A stretch of DNA of 49,738 nt from JBCCMQ01 sp039026235 (GCA_039026235.1 JBCCMQ010000022.1:1-49738); one strand, 5' to 3'; shown: positions 15,494 through 26,059, numbered from the stretch's first letter. The notes: generated by a model from the sequence alone, not told the origin. Program-made: numbers and translations.

Positions 15494-16414
15494 TCAGAGC
15501 GATAGAACCGGGATGATCTGTTTCTTGCGGCTCATCACCCCGGGCAGGACAACGCGGTCGCCGGTCACTGTGGCGCCAAAGCTCTTTTCGGCAACTTCCT
15601 TGACCACCGGGTTGGGCACCAGCAGCGTGGCCTCTTCGCGCAGGATATCCACCACGAACATCAGCACATGATCGACACCATCCTCAGCGGCGACCGTTGG
15701 CATGGTCTCCATAAGACTGGCGCTGCGACCGAGCGGGATCTCGGGTGCCGTGGTCTCAAGAACGCTGACGCGGAATTTCGTGCCACCGACCTCATAGGCT
15801 TTGCTGTCCATTCGGATTAGTTCGGCATCGGAAAAGGCCGAGACGTCGGATTTTGCCGCGAACAGCTCTGCCGCGTACGCACTGAGGTCTATCCCCAACT
15901 CTGCCGCCAGTCCCTCGGCTAAGGTCCGGTCAACTTCTGTCGTCGTCGGGCTGCGAAACTCAAGGGTGTCGGACAGAATACACGACAGCATGGTGCCCTT
16001 GACCCAATCGGGCATACGGGCGGCCGCATCGCCCATCATCTGGTTCAGGATGGTGGCCGTACAGGCCACAGGGCGCATGGTGATGTCGATAGGCCCCGAT
16101 GTCTCTAGCCCGCCCACAAGTTTGTGGTGATCGACAATGGCGCGGATGTCGGCGTCGTTGATGTTGTGGGGCAGTTCAGCAGGGTTGTTGGTATCGACGA
16201 TTACCACAGGCTGTCCAGCATCGATCGTCGAGATGATCCTGGGCTTGGGCAAGTCCCACCGCTTCAGGACAAATGCGGCTTCGGTGTTGGGTTCGCCAAG
16301 CAGGACGGCCTCGGCGTCGCCACCTTCCACTTCGTTGAGGTACCAGGCCCAGATAATGGGACTGCCGGTTGAGTCCGTGTCGGGCGACTTATGGCCGAAA
16401 ACGAGCGTCGTCAT
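15494..16414 (-). CDS. ppaC: Manganese-dependent inorganic pyrophosphatase (family II)
   Basis: A 306-residue DHH-superfamily enzyme hydrolysing pyrophosphate. Metal ligands are visible in GHKSPDTDST (His8, Asp12, Asp14), VDTNN (Asp74) and VDHHKLVGG (residues 94-102). The C-terminal DHHA2 domain ends with the basic SRKKQIIPVL. Length matches family II enzymes. It lies first of a pair with the HAD hydrolase gene. Confidence 0.94.
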   Translation of the reverse strand: MTTLVFGHKSPDTDSTGSPIIWAWYLNEVEGGDAEAVLLGEPNTEAAFVLKRWDLPKPRIISTIDAGQPVVIVDTNNPAELPHNINDADIRAIVDHHKLVGGLETSGPIDITMRPVACTATILNQMMGDAAARMPDWVKGTMLSCILSDTLEFRSPTTTEVDRTLAEGLAAELGIDLSAYAAELFAAKSDVSAFSDAELIRMDSKAYEVGGTKFRVSVLETTAPEIPLGRSASLMETMPTVAAEDGVDHVLMFVVDILREEATLLVPNPVVKEVAEKSFGATVTGDRVVLPGVMSRKKQIIPVLSL

Positions 16415-16498
16415 GGATAGAGTTTCCAGTCTGATTTGAAGTCGCGCGCCTTATAGGGCGCCCTTGGCCCGGGCTCTAGGGCAAAGTTGCCATCTTGG

Positions 16499-17794
16499 TT
16501 AGACATTGCCCGGATCAAAGCCCGGGATCAGGCCGGGCTGGCCGCTGGCAAGCCAGTCATAGATCTCTAGAATCTGGTCCGCCTTGGCATCCCAGGTGTA
16601 CGTCATGGCGACACGGGCGCGGGCGGCAGCGGCCATCCCTGGCAGGGGCGACGGGTTCCGCACGATACCCAAGAGTGTCTCTGACAAGGCTTGCGTCACC
16701 TCCTGTCGCGTTCCCAGAGGCACTTTGTAACCAAGCCCATCGTCTACAAGCTCTGCAGGCCCGGCGTAATCAACGATAACCGGCACCACGCCGAGTGCCA
16801 TAGCTTCAAGTACAACCCCGCCACCGAATTCGCGCACGGATGGAAATGTCAGAAGGTTACAGTTGCTCAGGATGTCCTGGACTTCGCCGTGGTTTTTCCA
16901 GCCGTGGAACGTAACGCCACCTTCGGTGTGCAAAGCCTTGGCCTGTGCCTGCAAGCTCTCCTTCATTGGGCCGTCACCTATTATGTCCAGCTTCAACATC
17001 CCGGATCGGATCAGCGGAGCTGCGGCGTCTAGCAACATGTCGCAGCCCTTGTAGGGAACAAGCCTTCCGACAAAAGCGCCGCGAAGTGGCCCGGAAATGT
17101 CTTGGGCCGCGCACTTGTTGAAACGCTTGGGATCGATGGCGTTCTCGGGGATGTAGGCGATCTTGCGCGCGTAGCGGCCCGGTATCTCTGAGCCGGTGTG
17201 CCGGGATCCGGCGATCAAAACAGAGGCATGGCGCAACATGGACGCGCGGGACGGCGACAGTTTGTAAATGCTGCGCACGTATGCGAGGTATTCACGCTCT
17301 TGACGCTGCTCGCTCCGAAACTCCTTGGGCCACGGCACGCCGCCGTTCAACGGACCTACCACAAAGGGAATGCCCGCACGTGCCGCTCGACCGGCCAAGA
17401 GCGAATTCGCTGTCGGCGTCAAAGGTGTAATTCTGTGCACAACGCTGAATTCACCTGAACGGATCCGGTTACCCAATTCGCGCCAGACGGTACGCTCGAA
17501 CACAGGATAAAAAAGGGACGAAAAGGCTGTGACAACAGTCCACCCCTTGCCTTCTCCCATGCGCAAGACGCGGATAGCCTTCCATACGGGGCGAAGCACC
17601 CATTCAGTATCGATTGCAGTGAAGTCGGTGCCCTCGACAAGGCCGGCCCGCAAGAACGCTTCGCGATTTCGGATCTGGGTGGCGATATGGGCGCCGGTCC
17701 GCAACTGGATCGCACGTGCCAGAGACCAGCCGACCAGGGGCACACTGACCCATTCAGGATTCGCCGCCTCGGCGATAAGCAGGGGTCGGGCCAT
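16499..17794 (-). CDS. Glycosyltransferase family 4 protein
   Basis: A 431-residue GT-B-fold glycosyltransferase. The C-terminal nucleotide-sugar domain shows GAFVGRLVPYKGCDMLLDA, IIGDGPMKESL and the E-x7-E type motif REFGGGVVLEAMALGVVPV. The N-terminal acceptor domain includes VVGPLNGGVPWPKEF. It probably adds a sugar to a cell-surface polysaccharide or lipid. No other polysaccharide genes are adjacent, so donor and acceptor are unknown. The 84 bases to ppaC hold no clear element. Confidence 0.88.
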   Translation of the reverse strand: MARPLLIAEAANPEWVSVPLVGWSLARAIQLRTGAHIATQIRNREAFLRAGLVEGTDFTAIDTEWVLRPVWKAIRVLRMGEGKGWTVVTAFSSLFYPVFERTVWRELGNRIRSGEFSVVHRITPLTPTANSLLAGRAARAGIPFVVGPLNGGVPWPKEFRSEQRQEREYLAYVRSIYKLSPSRASMLRHASVLIAGSRHTGSEIPGRYARKIAYIPENAIDPKRFNKCAAQDISGPLRGAFVGRLVPYKGCDMLLDAAAPLIRSGMLKLDIIGDGPMKESLQAQAKALHTEGGVTFHGWKNHGEVQDILSNCNLLTFPSVREFGGGVVLEAMALGVVPVIVDYAGPAELVDDGLGYKVPLGTRQEVTQALSETLLGIVRNPSPLPGMAAAARARVAMTYTWDAKADQILEIYDWLASGQPGLIPGFDPGNV

Positions 17795-17926
17795 CCAGTC
17801 TCACCGTTGCCGAATTCTCTGGCGTTATGTCAGACACCACTTGCTCGGACAAGGACCGGCCGGCTTGGGGTTTAGAGCCACGCGTCTCGGGTTGATCCCA
17901 ATGCGCCTGCCGGAATACTGAAGCGG

Positions 17927-18595
17927 ATGTCATCCGTGCGCGAGACCGACCTTTACCCGCCGCTTAAGGCGTTTCTGCAGGCGCAAGGCTATGAGGTGAA
18001 GGCAGAGGTCGGCGCGGCCGATCTGGTCGCCTGCCGTGTCGGCGAGGACCCGCTAATTATCGAAATGAAGGCCGCATTTGCCCTGAAGCTCTTTCACCAA
18101 GGCATCGCGCGCCAGGCGGTGACGGATTTGGTCTATCTGGCTGTCCCGCGGGCCAGCGGACGCCCATTTCAAAAGTCGCTGCGGGACAATATCTCCATGG
18201 CCCGGCGCCTTGGACTTGGGTTGATCACCGTGCGGCTGCGCGACGGACTGGTGGAGGTGCACGCCGACCCGGGCCCATATCAGCCGCGCAAATCCGCACG
18301 CCGCAAAGCGCTTTTGCTGCGCGAGTTTGCGCGCCGGTCCGGCGACCCGAATTTGGGCGGGCAGGGCAGGCGAGGTCTTGTGACCGCCTATCGTCAGGAT
18401 GCCTTGCGTGTGGCAGAATTCCTGTCCGGCGCGGGTCCGTCCAGGGGTGCCGCGGTGGCAAAGGCGACCGGTGTCACGCGGGCCACGCGTATGATGGCAG
18501 ACAACCACTATGGATGGTTCGAACGTGTCGAGCGGGGCACCTTCACCCTGACGGAATGGGGAATGAGGGCCTGCAAGGATGCAGCGAAGAGGTAA
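17927..18595 (+). CDS. DUF2161-family protein with PD-(D/E)XK nuclease fold
   Basis: A 222-residue protein. The N-terminal part fits the DUF2161 putative phosphodiesterase family: the nuclease-like residues Asp32 (GAADLVAC), Glu46 and Lys48 (IIEMK) are all present. The C-terminal part (about 160-215, AAVAKATGVTRATRMMADNHYGWFERV) resembles a winged helix, so it may bind DNA. The role is not known; a nuclease or DNA-repair function is inferred from the fold. It is divergent from the glycosyltransferase gene, with 132 bases between. Confidence 0.82.
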   Translation: MSSVRETDLYPPLKAFLQAQGYEVKAEVGAADLVACRVGEDPLIIEMKAAFALKLFHQGIARQAVTDLVYLAVPRASGRPFQKSLRDNISMARRLGLGLITVRLRDGLVEVHADPGPYQPRKSARRKALLLREFARRSGDPNLGGQGRRGLVTAYRQDALRVAEFLSGAGPSRGAAVAKATGVTRATRMMADNHYGWFERVERGTFTLTEWGMRACKDAAKR

Positions 18596-18888
18596 GGAAA
18601 ACCCCCGTATTCGAAACCGGCGCAATTGGTTATGGTGCCCGCATTGTTAATCAGACCTTTCATTCTGGCGCATGTGCGCCGCTGCACGTTTTTGATTTAA
18701 TTACTAAGTAGCGACGGTTCGACGGATTATTTCGGCCTTTTGTTCGGCCACCCTACGATCGAGCCGCTTTGTTTTGTCCCGCAGACGTCCACGGCGCAAT
18801 TGTCGCGCCTGTCTAGGGCGTTTTGCGTCAACCTGCCCGCAGCGTGCCGCAGTCCACCTGAAAGGTCGTTATTTCAGGAGGAAGCACC
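18596..18888. other. Intergenic region before the 789-residue protein gene
   Basis: No gene is seen in these 293 bases. A short hairpin GGCGCA-TG-TGCGCC at 18667-18680, followed eight bases later by five T, could weakly end the DUF2161 transcript. The strong GGAGG site before the next gene lies near 18877-18881. No clear promoter was found. Confidence 0.5.
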
Positions 18889-21258
18889 ATGGCACGATCC
18901 ACAAGGGGATCCCGTGGCCGCGGCAAGGATGCGCGACCCGCGATTAAAATTAACCTGGAAGGACGCGGCAAGGCGGATGCCGAAGTCCCCGTGCTCGTCT
19001 TACAGGCAATCTCGCCCCAGGGCGCCACGATATTTTCCGCGCAGGTCGACGACGATCAGGTCGAATTTCCCGATGGAGTGCTTGAAAAGGCCGCTGAAAT
19101 CCGTCTGACGGCCGCCGATGACGAAGCTTGTGACGCCGAACCGTTGCGCTACCGGGCAGCAGCCTTCACTTCAGTCCTGGAGCGCGGCGCAATCAACGTG
19201 GCGCAACCGATCTGGCGCGGGTGGCTGTCCTTGCTGCGCTGCGTTACCGGCCGTGTTCAGGTATGCCGCCGCAGTCCCTGGTGGTACCGCGAGCTTGCCG
19301 TTGCCGCTGCACCCAGTGCGGCAGAGTTTCGCCCCGCCGCCCGCGCATCGCTGAACCTGCGCGCGACGCTTTCGGCGGCATCGGCGCTGGCGGTCAACTC
19401 AGTCACGCCCGGTTTGGCTGCGACCCAAGCAAGGCCGCTCTTCCCAAACTTCGATATTGATGATCTGATTGCCTGGCCAAGCCGGTGTTTTCCCGTCTGC
19501 CAGGGCCGTGTCGAGGTCTGGCGGCGCATCTGCTGCTGCGATCCTTGGATTGTCTATGATCCGCGTTTGCCGGGTCTTCTGGACGAGCTGGAGGATCTGA
19601 TCCGCCCGGTCCCGCTGCCTGACCCGATCCCGGATCCCGGCCCAATCATCGCACCTTTGCCCGTTCCGGTGCCGAACGACGGGCCAGTACCAACGCCAAT
19701 TGCCTTGCCGCCAAGCAATGGCATTCCGGCCGAGGTTCAGACCCTGATCCCGGAAGGTGCATTGGATGAACGCGCCCTGCGCGCTGCGCAAGATCTTCAG
19801 GCCCTGCGCCGCTTAGAGCCCGAGGCGCAGGCCGATTATGTCAACGCGAGGCCGTACCTCTACTGCCCACGTGTGGACTGCGGCACACCGGTCAAGGTGG
19901 CCGAGGGCGAAATCGGGCCCGACGGACGCTTCAATGTCTGCTGGAGCGCTTTCCCCCAGATCCTGCGTGCTGGCTGCCATGAGGAATTTGCCTATATCGT
20001 GCGCCAGCCCTTCGGGCCGTTTTCGCTGACTATCTACAACGGCATCACTGCCGGGCATTGGTACGACGCCGACGACACGCCCACCCTGACCAGCTATCAC
20101 CCGCTGGCCCGCGGTTGCCGCGTTAACCCAGCAACGGCCACCACCTACCTCGATATAGTTGGCGACACGGGGTCCTATGAACTGATCACGCCGGATGCGA
20201 AATCGGCCGTGGCGGTCAACGGCACCGCCTACAACTCTGGTCTGGTTTTTCCGGCGCCCAATCCGGCTGCGGCGCTTGGTGCGAACCTGAATCGCAACTG
20301 GGGCGGCATCCTGAAGCTGAACTACATGTTCGGTGAGGCGATGCAGGACGCGGGCGCCAAGTTCTACCGGATCTCGGTCAGTGAGGCGGACAGCAACGGT
20401 GATCCCGTCGGAGCACCGGTCCCGGTCATTGATGTCCCGGCCTGGACCAAAGATGTTCCTGCACCGGGCGGCGGAACCGAAACGGTTGCCGTATCCCTTG
20501 GGCCCAACTCGGTGGGGGGCCAGAACAATCTGTTCGAGATCCCCTATGACACCAATCCGACGACGGATTGGAACGCGGGTCAGTATCACGCCCGCTTGGA
20601 CACAAGGCTTGCGCAATGGTCGAACCCGGATGTCCGGCACCTTGTGATGCTTGAGGTCTTTGATGAAAATGGCCGCCGACTGCGCCCGCAGGGAACGCCG
20701 GCGACGGGACTTCCCGGAACCGAGATCGCGGCACCTTTCCGATTTGAGCGGCGGGTGGCAGAGCTGGGGCCAAAGGACAATGTTCCTTTCGGCGCACTGA
20801 CCCATATGTTCTGGTGGGACAACCGTGATGTCGAGTGCGAGATTGAAGACATGCGCCTGAACGGCGCGACCTTCAACGCGGAATGCCTGTTCTTCGGTGG
20901 CACGTCCGCCTCGACTTTCAGTGTGGGCTACAGGGCTTACCACCCGAACGAACAGTTCCAGCTTTATCATAATCTCTGGTGGCTGAGAGGTCTCGGCAAC
21001 ACGAGCAATCCAACGGGATCGTTGGAATCTCAGAACCCTTCAAACGTGGGAGTGCCGCCGGGCGACCCTGGCGGCAGCACGGCCAATTCCTTTGGCGAGA
21101 TGCTGCTTCCGTTCCAGGTGCCTACGGGCGATCCACCACGCACGAAATGCGCCTTTGCAATCAATCTTGGGATCGCGAACAAGCGCACGGATGGTGACAG
21201 CCTGGGCAATGCGACCAAAAGCGATGTCGCTGCAGTGGTGATCGAAATCAACACCTAG
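18889..21258 (+). CDS. Large protein of unknown function with RG-rich N-terminus, Cys motifs and proline-rich linker
   Basis: A 789-residue protein I do not recognise. Residues 1-20 are basic and RG-rich (MARSTRGSRGRGKDAR), with no signal peptide or membrane segment. Two similar motifs occur: GRVQVCRRSPWWY at 121-133 and GRVEVWRRICCCDPW at 206-220. A proline-rich linker covers about 239-275. Residues 320-410 hold spaced cysteines (YCPRVDCG, DGRFNVCW, AGCHEEF) and look like a carboxypeptidase-regulatory-type beta-sandwich. The rest (about 420-789) is rich in Gly, Asn and aromatic residues and could be beta-rich. Start: ATG after AGGAGG. It stands alone, with a strong terminator after it. The absence of a leader points to a cytosolic protein or to non-Sec export. 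Confidence 0.85.
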   Translation: MARSTRGSRGRGKDARPAIKINLEGRGKADAEVPVLVLQAISPQGATIFSAQVDDDQVEFPDGVLEKAAEIRLTAADDEACDAEPLRYRAAAFTSVLERGAINVAQPIWRGWLSLLRCVTGRVQVCRRSPWWYRELAVAAAPSAAEFRPAARASLNLRATLSAASALAVNSVTPGLAATQARPLFPNFDIDDLIAWPSRCFPVCQGRVEVWRRICCCDPWIVYDPRLPGLLDELEDLIRPVPLPDPIPDPGPIIAPLPVPVPNDGPVPTPIALPPSNGIPAEVQTLIPEGALDERALRAAQDLQALRRLEPEAQADYVNARPYLYCPRVDCGTPVKVAEGEIGPDGRFNVCWSAFPQILRAGCHEEFAYIVRQPFGPFSLTIYNGITAGHWYDADDTPTLTSYHPLARGCRVNPATATTYLDIVGDTGSYELITPDAKSAVAVNGTAYNSGLVFPAPNPAAALGANLNRNWGGILKLNYMFGEAMQDAGAKFYRISVSEADSNGDPVGAPVPVIDVPAWTKDVPAPGGGTETVAVSLGPNSVGGQNNLFEIPYDTNPTTDWNAGQYHARLDTRLAQWSNPDVRHLVMLEVFDENGRRLRPQGTPATGLPGTEIAAPFRFERRVAELGPKDNVPFGALTHMFWWDNRDVECEIEDMRLNGATFNAECLFFGGTSASTFSVGYRAYHPNEQFQLYHNLWWLRGLGNTSNPTGSLESQNPSNVGVPPGDPGGSTANSFGEMLLPFQVPTGDPPRTKCAFAINLGIANKRTDGDSLGNATKSDVAAVVIEINT

Positions 21259-21302
21259 AGACCGAATGTGGTTGCGGGTGCGTCCCCGGGCCCGCCGCCC
21301 AT

Positions 21303-21337
21303 GCCCGCCTCCTTTACGGAGGCGGGCGCATGCATTT
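21303..21337 (+). terminator. Terminator after the 789-residue protein gene
   Basis: A perfect 10-bp stem GCCCGCCTCC / GGAGGCGGGC with a 5-base loop, followed after GCATGCA by a short T-run. It lies 45 bases after the stop and separates this gene from the groESL promoter. Confidence 0.7.
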
Positions 21338-21366
21338 TGCGGGACAATTGTTTCTGACATGGCGTG

Positions 21367-21395
21367 TTGACAGGCCGGGCCAATCTCCCTAAATC
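21367..21395 (+). promoter_or_regulatory. sigma70-type promoter of groESL
   Basis: TTGACA (21367-21372) and TAAATC (21390-21395) are separated by 17 bp and lie immediately upstream of the CIRCE element. Confidence 0.75.
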
Positions 21396-21402
21396 GCCGT
21401 CG

Positions 21403-21429
21403 TTAGCACTCATCTTGCATGAGTGATAA
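21403..21429 (+). promoter_or_regulatory. CIRCE operator (HrcA binding site) of groESL
   Basis: TTAGCACTC-N9-GAGTGATAA matches the CIRCE inverted repeat with one mismatch in the right arm (consensus GAGTGCTAA). Placed about eight bases after the -10 box, it should bind HrcA at or near the transcription start. hrcA itself is not in the window. Confidence 0.93.
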
Positions 21430-21488
21430 CGGTTCGGGCCCGACCCGGACCGTAGGGAGCAACAACTTTGAGCGAAGGAACCTCAAGG

Positions 21489-21800
21489 ATGACATTTAAA
21501 CCGCTTCACGACCGCGTTCTGGTCCGTCGCGTAGAAAGCGACGAAAAGACCGCCGGTGGCCTGATTATCCCCGACAGCGCAAAGGAAAAGCCTGCCGAGG
21601 GCCTGGTCATCGCCTGCGGCGAAGGCGCCCGCAAGGATTCGGGCGAACTCATCGCCATGTCGGTCAGCGAAGGCGACAAGATTCTCTTCGGCAAGTGGTC
21701 CGGCACCGAAGTCACCATTGACGGTGAAGAACTGCTGATCATGAAGGAAAGCGACATCCTCGGCATCATCGAGGACAGTGCGGCCGCCAAGGCAGCCTGA
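21489..21800 (+). CDS. groES: Co-chaperonin GroES (Hsp10)
   Basis: A 103-residue co-chaperonin beginning MTFKPLHDRVLVRRVESDEKTAGGLIIPD, with the mobile loop and the core GDKILFGKWSGTEV. The ATG at 21489 is preferred to a TTG seven codons upstream because it gives the family N-terminus and follows CAAGG. It forms the lid of the GroEL folding chamber. It is followed after 55 bases by groEL, under the CIRCE-controlled promoter. Confidence 0.97.
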   Translation: MTFKPLHDRVLVRRVESDEKTAGGLIIPDSAKEKPAEGLVIACGEGARKDSGELIAMSVSEGDKILFGKWSGTEVTIDGEELLIMKESDILGIIEDSAAAKAA

Positions 21801-21855
21801 ACACCGCGCCTTCTGACCAAACTACAACGAAATTCCTAAAAGGAGCACATGAGAC

Positions 21856-23502
<1,647 letters not shown>

Positions 23503-23528
23503 GCCGACCCGTCGCTTTGAACGACTTG

Positions 23529-23557
23529 GGGCCGCCTTCCGGGCGGCCCTTTCTTTT
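23529..23557 (+). terminator. Rho-independent terminator of groESL
   Basis: GGGCCGCC-TTCCG-GGCGGCCC forms an 8-bp GC stem with a 5-base loop, followed directly by TTTCTTTT. Confidence 0.9.
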
Positions 23558-23632
23558 GCCACTTTGTCGTGTCTTTGTTCGGGTGTCGGCAAAGCTGGCA
23601 GTTGTTTAGGTGCCCGGTGGCCGGTCCATCCG

Positions 23633-24082
23633 TCAGGCGACAATGGGCTCCAGCGGATCATAGATCGTGCGGCAGTCCGCATCGAACGCGACCGCGGCGA
23701 TAGCCTCTGGCTTAAACCGGATACGTTCGAGGCCGGCGCGTGTCGTCAGACGGAAACGGTTCACGACGCCTTCCGGATCGCTGTGCGTGTTCGAAAGCGT
23801 CCCATCGTGGACATGACAGCGAAAGAATACCTCAATCTGGTGAAAATCGCGCTTCGGGTCGTGAAATTCGTTGATCAGGCAGGGTGCCCCGACCGCTACG
23901 GTAAGCCCGGTCTCTTCGCGCACCTCCCTGATCAGATTATCCGGCAGTGACGCGTGGGCTTTGACGCCGCCGCCCGGCAGACACCACAGATTGGACCGGG
24001 TTCCACCATAGGCATTGACCAGCAAAAGCCTTCCATCAATCAGGATGACACCGCGTACGGCCAGCCTGGGCGGTCGGTTCAT
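23633..24082 (-). CDS. NUDIX hydrolase with an altered Nudix box
   Basis: A 149-residue NUDIX protein; members cleave nucleoside diphosphates linked to another moiety. The box runs GGVKAHASLPDNLIREVREETGL (residues 38-60). REVREE, which binds the metal, is intact at 52-57, but the first Glu of the G-x5-E pattern is Ala44. The ATG lies one base after the purK stop, so it is the last gene of the DUF465-purE-purK set. Possible role: nucleotide clean-up linked to purine metabolism (inference). Confidence 0.87.
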   Translation of the reverse strand: MNRPPRLAVRGVILIDGRLLLVNAYGGTRSNLWCLPGGGVKAHASLPDNLIREVREETGLTVAVGAPCLINEFHDPKRDFHQIEVFFRCHVHDGTLSNTHSDPEGVVNRFRLTTRAGLERIRFKPEAIAAVAFDADCRTIYDPLEPIVA

Positions 24083-24083
24083 G

Positions 24084-25157
24084 TCACGCCGGGCCCAGAA
24101 TGCGGTTCACATGGCCCATCTTGCGACCGTCCCGCACTTCGGACTTTCCGTAAATATGCACGGCGGTCCGGGCCTCGCGCGCCAGTGCGGGCAATTTCGC
24201 GACGTCGTTCCCGATCAGGTTTTGCATTTCGACGTCGCTGTGGCGTGCACCATCGCCCAGGGGCCATCCGGCGACCGCGCGGATGTGTTGCTCGAATTGA
24301 CAAATGGCGCATCCGTCCATCGTCCAGTGCCCGGAATTATGCACGCGTGGCGCGAACTCATTCACCATGAGGCCGCCGGGCGTGACGAAAAGCTCGATAC
24401 CGATAACGCCCACATACTCAAGTTTATTCAGGATCTTTCCAGCCAACAAAACCGCGTCGGTGGAGACCGACCGTGGCACATTGGCGGGAACCCGCGATGT
24501 CCGGAGTATGCCAGCGCTGTGCACGTTCTCAGCCGGATCAAAGGCTGCGATCTGGCCGTCCTGCGACCGCGCCGCGATAACAGAAATCTCAGCTGAGAAC
24601 GGAACAAAACCTTCCAAAATCGCTGGTTTGCCTGCGATTGCGTCCAGCGCCCTGTGCGCCGTCATCGTCTCGTCGATGTGCACCTGGCCCTTGCCGTCAT
24701 AGCCGAACCGCCGCGTCTTAAGGATTGCCGGCGTGCCGATCTGGCCGAGGGCCGTCCCCAGGGTCTTCACGTCGACGATCGGTGCGAAAGGCGCGGTGGC
24801 GAGCCCGAGACCAGTCAGGAATTCTTTCTCTATGAGACGGTCCTGACTGACGGCCAAAGCCCGGCGCGGAGGCCAGACCTGGACCTGCGCTTCGAGTGTA
24901 TCAAGCGCGTCGGTCGGCACATTCTCGAACTCATAGGTTACCACGTCGACCGACTGACCGAAACGCTTGAGCGCGTTGGTTTTGGTCCAGGGCGCGGTTG
25001 TGACGAAGGCGGCCACGTCTTGGGCAGGGGGATTTTCTGCCGGTTCGAAGATATGGCACTGCATCCCGAGCCGTGCGGCGGCGACAGACAGCATGCGGCC
25101 AAGCTGACCGCCGCCCAGAATGCCAATGCGTGCCCCAGGCTCCAGCGCCTTAGTCAT
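24084..25157 (-). CDS. purK: 5-(carboxyamino)imidazole ribonucleotide synthase
   Basis: A 357-residue ATP-grasp enzyme converting AIR, ATP and bicarbonate to N5-CAIR. It begins with GARIGILGGGQLGRMLSVAAARLG, and shows TYEFENVP, LKTRRFGYDGKGQ, EISVIAARS and NEFAPRVHNSGHWT, all typical of PurK. The ATG at 25157 overlaps the purE stop by eight bases, giving a coupled purE-purK pair as usual. Confidence 0.96.
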   Translation of the reverse strand: MTKALEPGARIGILGGGQLGRMLSVAAARLGMQCHIFEPAENPPAQDVAAFVTTAPWTKTNALKRFGQSVDVVTYEFENVPTDALDTLEAQVQVWPPRRALAVSQDRLIEKEFLTGLGLATAPFAPIVDVKTLGTALGQIGTPAILKTRRFGYDGKGQVHIDETMTAHRALDAIAGKPAILEGFVPFSAEISVIAARSQDGQIAAFDPAENVHSAGILRTSRVPANVPRSVSTDAVLLAGKILNKLEYVGVIGIELFVTPGGLMVNEFAPRVHNSGHWTMDGCAICQFEQHIRAVAGWPLGDGARHSDVEMQNLIGNDVAKLPALAREARTAVHIYGKSEVRDGRKMGHVNRILGPA

Positions 25158-25638
25158 TGCTGGGCGTGTCCGCAACAGAGCCCGAAAGCGCCGCTCGCCA
25201 GTCCGTCAGACGCGCGGCAAGAGAAGGATTCGACGTGGCAAGTATCTGTGCCGCCATTAGTCCGGCGTTCGTCGCGCCTGCATCTCCGATCGCCATGGTG
25301 GCCACAGGATAGCCGCGCGGCATCTGCACGATCGAATAAAGACTGTCGACGCCCCCCAAGGCGCGCGTCTGGACGGGGACACCCACAACCGGGACGATTG
25401 TCTTTGATGCCATCATGCCGGGAAGATGGGCGGCACCGCCGGCCCCGGCGATTATGACCTTCAGACCCCGTTCTTCCGCTGATTGCCCGTAGTCCCAAAG
25501 CCGGTCCGGGGTTCGGTGCGCCGAAACGATGCGCGTCTCGTAAGGCACCTCAAGCTGATCCAGAACGTCGGCCGCCTTCTGCATGGTGGGCCAGTCCGAT
25601 TGGCTGCCCATGATAATTCCAACGTCAGGCGATGCCAT
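25150..25638 (-). CDS. purE: 5-(carboxyamino)imidazole ribonucleotide mutase
   Basis: A 162-residue class I PurE that rearranges N5-CAIR to CAIR. It shows GSQSDWPTMQKA, the ETRIVSAHRTPDRLWDY catalytic stretch with the conserved Ser-Ala-His, AGGAAHLPGM and GVPVQTRALGGVDSL. It is followed directly by purK. Confidence 0.97.
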   Translation of the reverse strand: MASPDVGIIMGSQSDWPTMQKAADVLDQLEVPYETRIVSAHRTPDRLWDYGQSAEERGLKVIIAGAGGAAHLPGMMASKTIVPVVGVPVQTRALGGVDSLYSIVQMPRGYPVATMAIGDAGATNAGLMAAQILATSNPSLAARLTDWRAALSGSVADTPSND

Positions 25639-25708
25639 GGCCTTCTGTGTCCGCGCTGCTGCGCCAGAAGGCGCCGATTGAGCGCGGCACTATAGCTATC
25701 CGTCCGGT

Positions 25709-25933
25709 CTAGGCAATGATGTCGGGTGTCAGTTTATCTTCCAGAACGGCAATTCGGTCCTTGAGGATCAGTTTTTGCTTCTTTAGCCGCCTTAGCGCCA
25801 ATTGGTCACCTCGGCCGGTGTCTTCTAAAGCGCGGATGGCTTCATCCAGGTCCCGGTGCTCTCGCTTGAGGACGCGCAATTTGACGGCCAGAACCTCGGT
25901 CTGATCCATCGACGCTGGGTTGTTTATGTTCAT
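25709..25933 (-). CDS. DUF465 (YdcH-like) small coiled-coil protein
   Basis: A 74-residue, highly charged helical protein: VLAVKLRVLKREHRDLDEAIRALED followed by ALRRLKKQKLILKDRIAVLED, the YdcH/DUF465 pattern of two antiparallel coiled-coil helices. Function unknown. The ATG at 25933 is chosen to give the normal family size; no strong ribosome-binding site is seen, and ATG at 25909 is an alternative. It lies 70 bases upstream of purE on the same strand. Confidence 0.82.
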   Translation of the reverse strand: MNINNPASMDQTEVLAVKLRVLKREHRDLDEAIRALEDTGRGDQLALRRLKKQKLILKDRIAVLEDKLTPDIIA

Positions 25934-26027
25934 TGGCGGGCTTTCGCAGAGCGGGCTGGTCCAGTTTTTATACCAAATATTAGCTCTTTGACCAAGTTCA
26001 CACCGAAAATCCGCGATACTTTCCACA

Positions 26028-26056
26028 CTTGCGGGAGGCCACAGTGGCCCCCATAT
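26028..26056 (+). promoter_or_regulatory. RpoH (sigma32)-type heat-shock promoter of hsp20
   Basis: CTTGCGG (26028-26034) and CCCCATAT (26049-26056), spaced by 14 bp, match the sigma32 consensus CTTGAAA-N(11-16)-CCCCATNT closely. Transcription would begin near 26064, leaving a leader of about 50 bases. Confidence 0.85.
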
Positions 26057-26059
26057 TAA

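Noticed and set aside
19813..20970. A 385-codon open reading antisense to the 789-residue protein gene
   Set aside because: Low-complexity, arginine-rich composition and no start signal; it is a shadow of the plus-strand gene, which has a clear GGAGG site.
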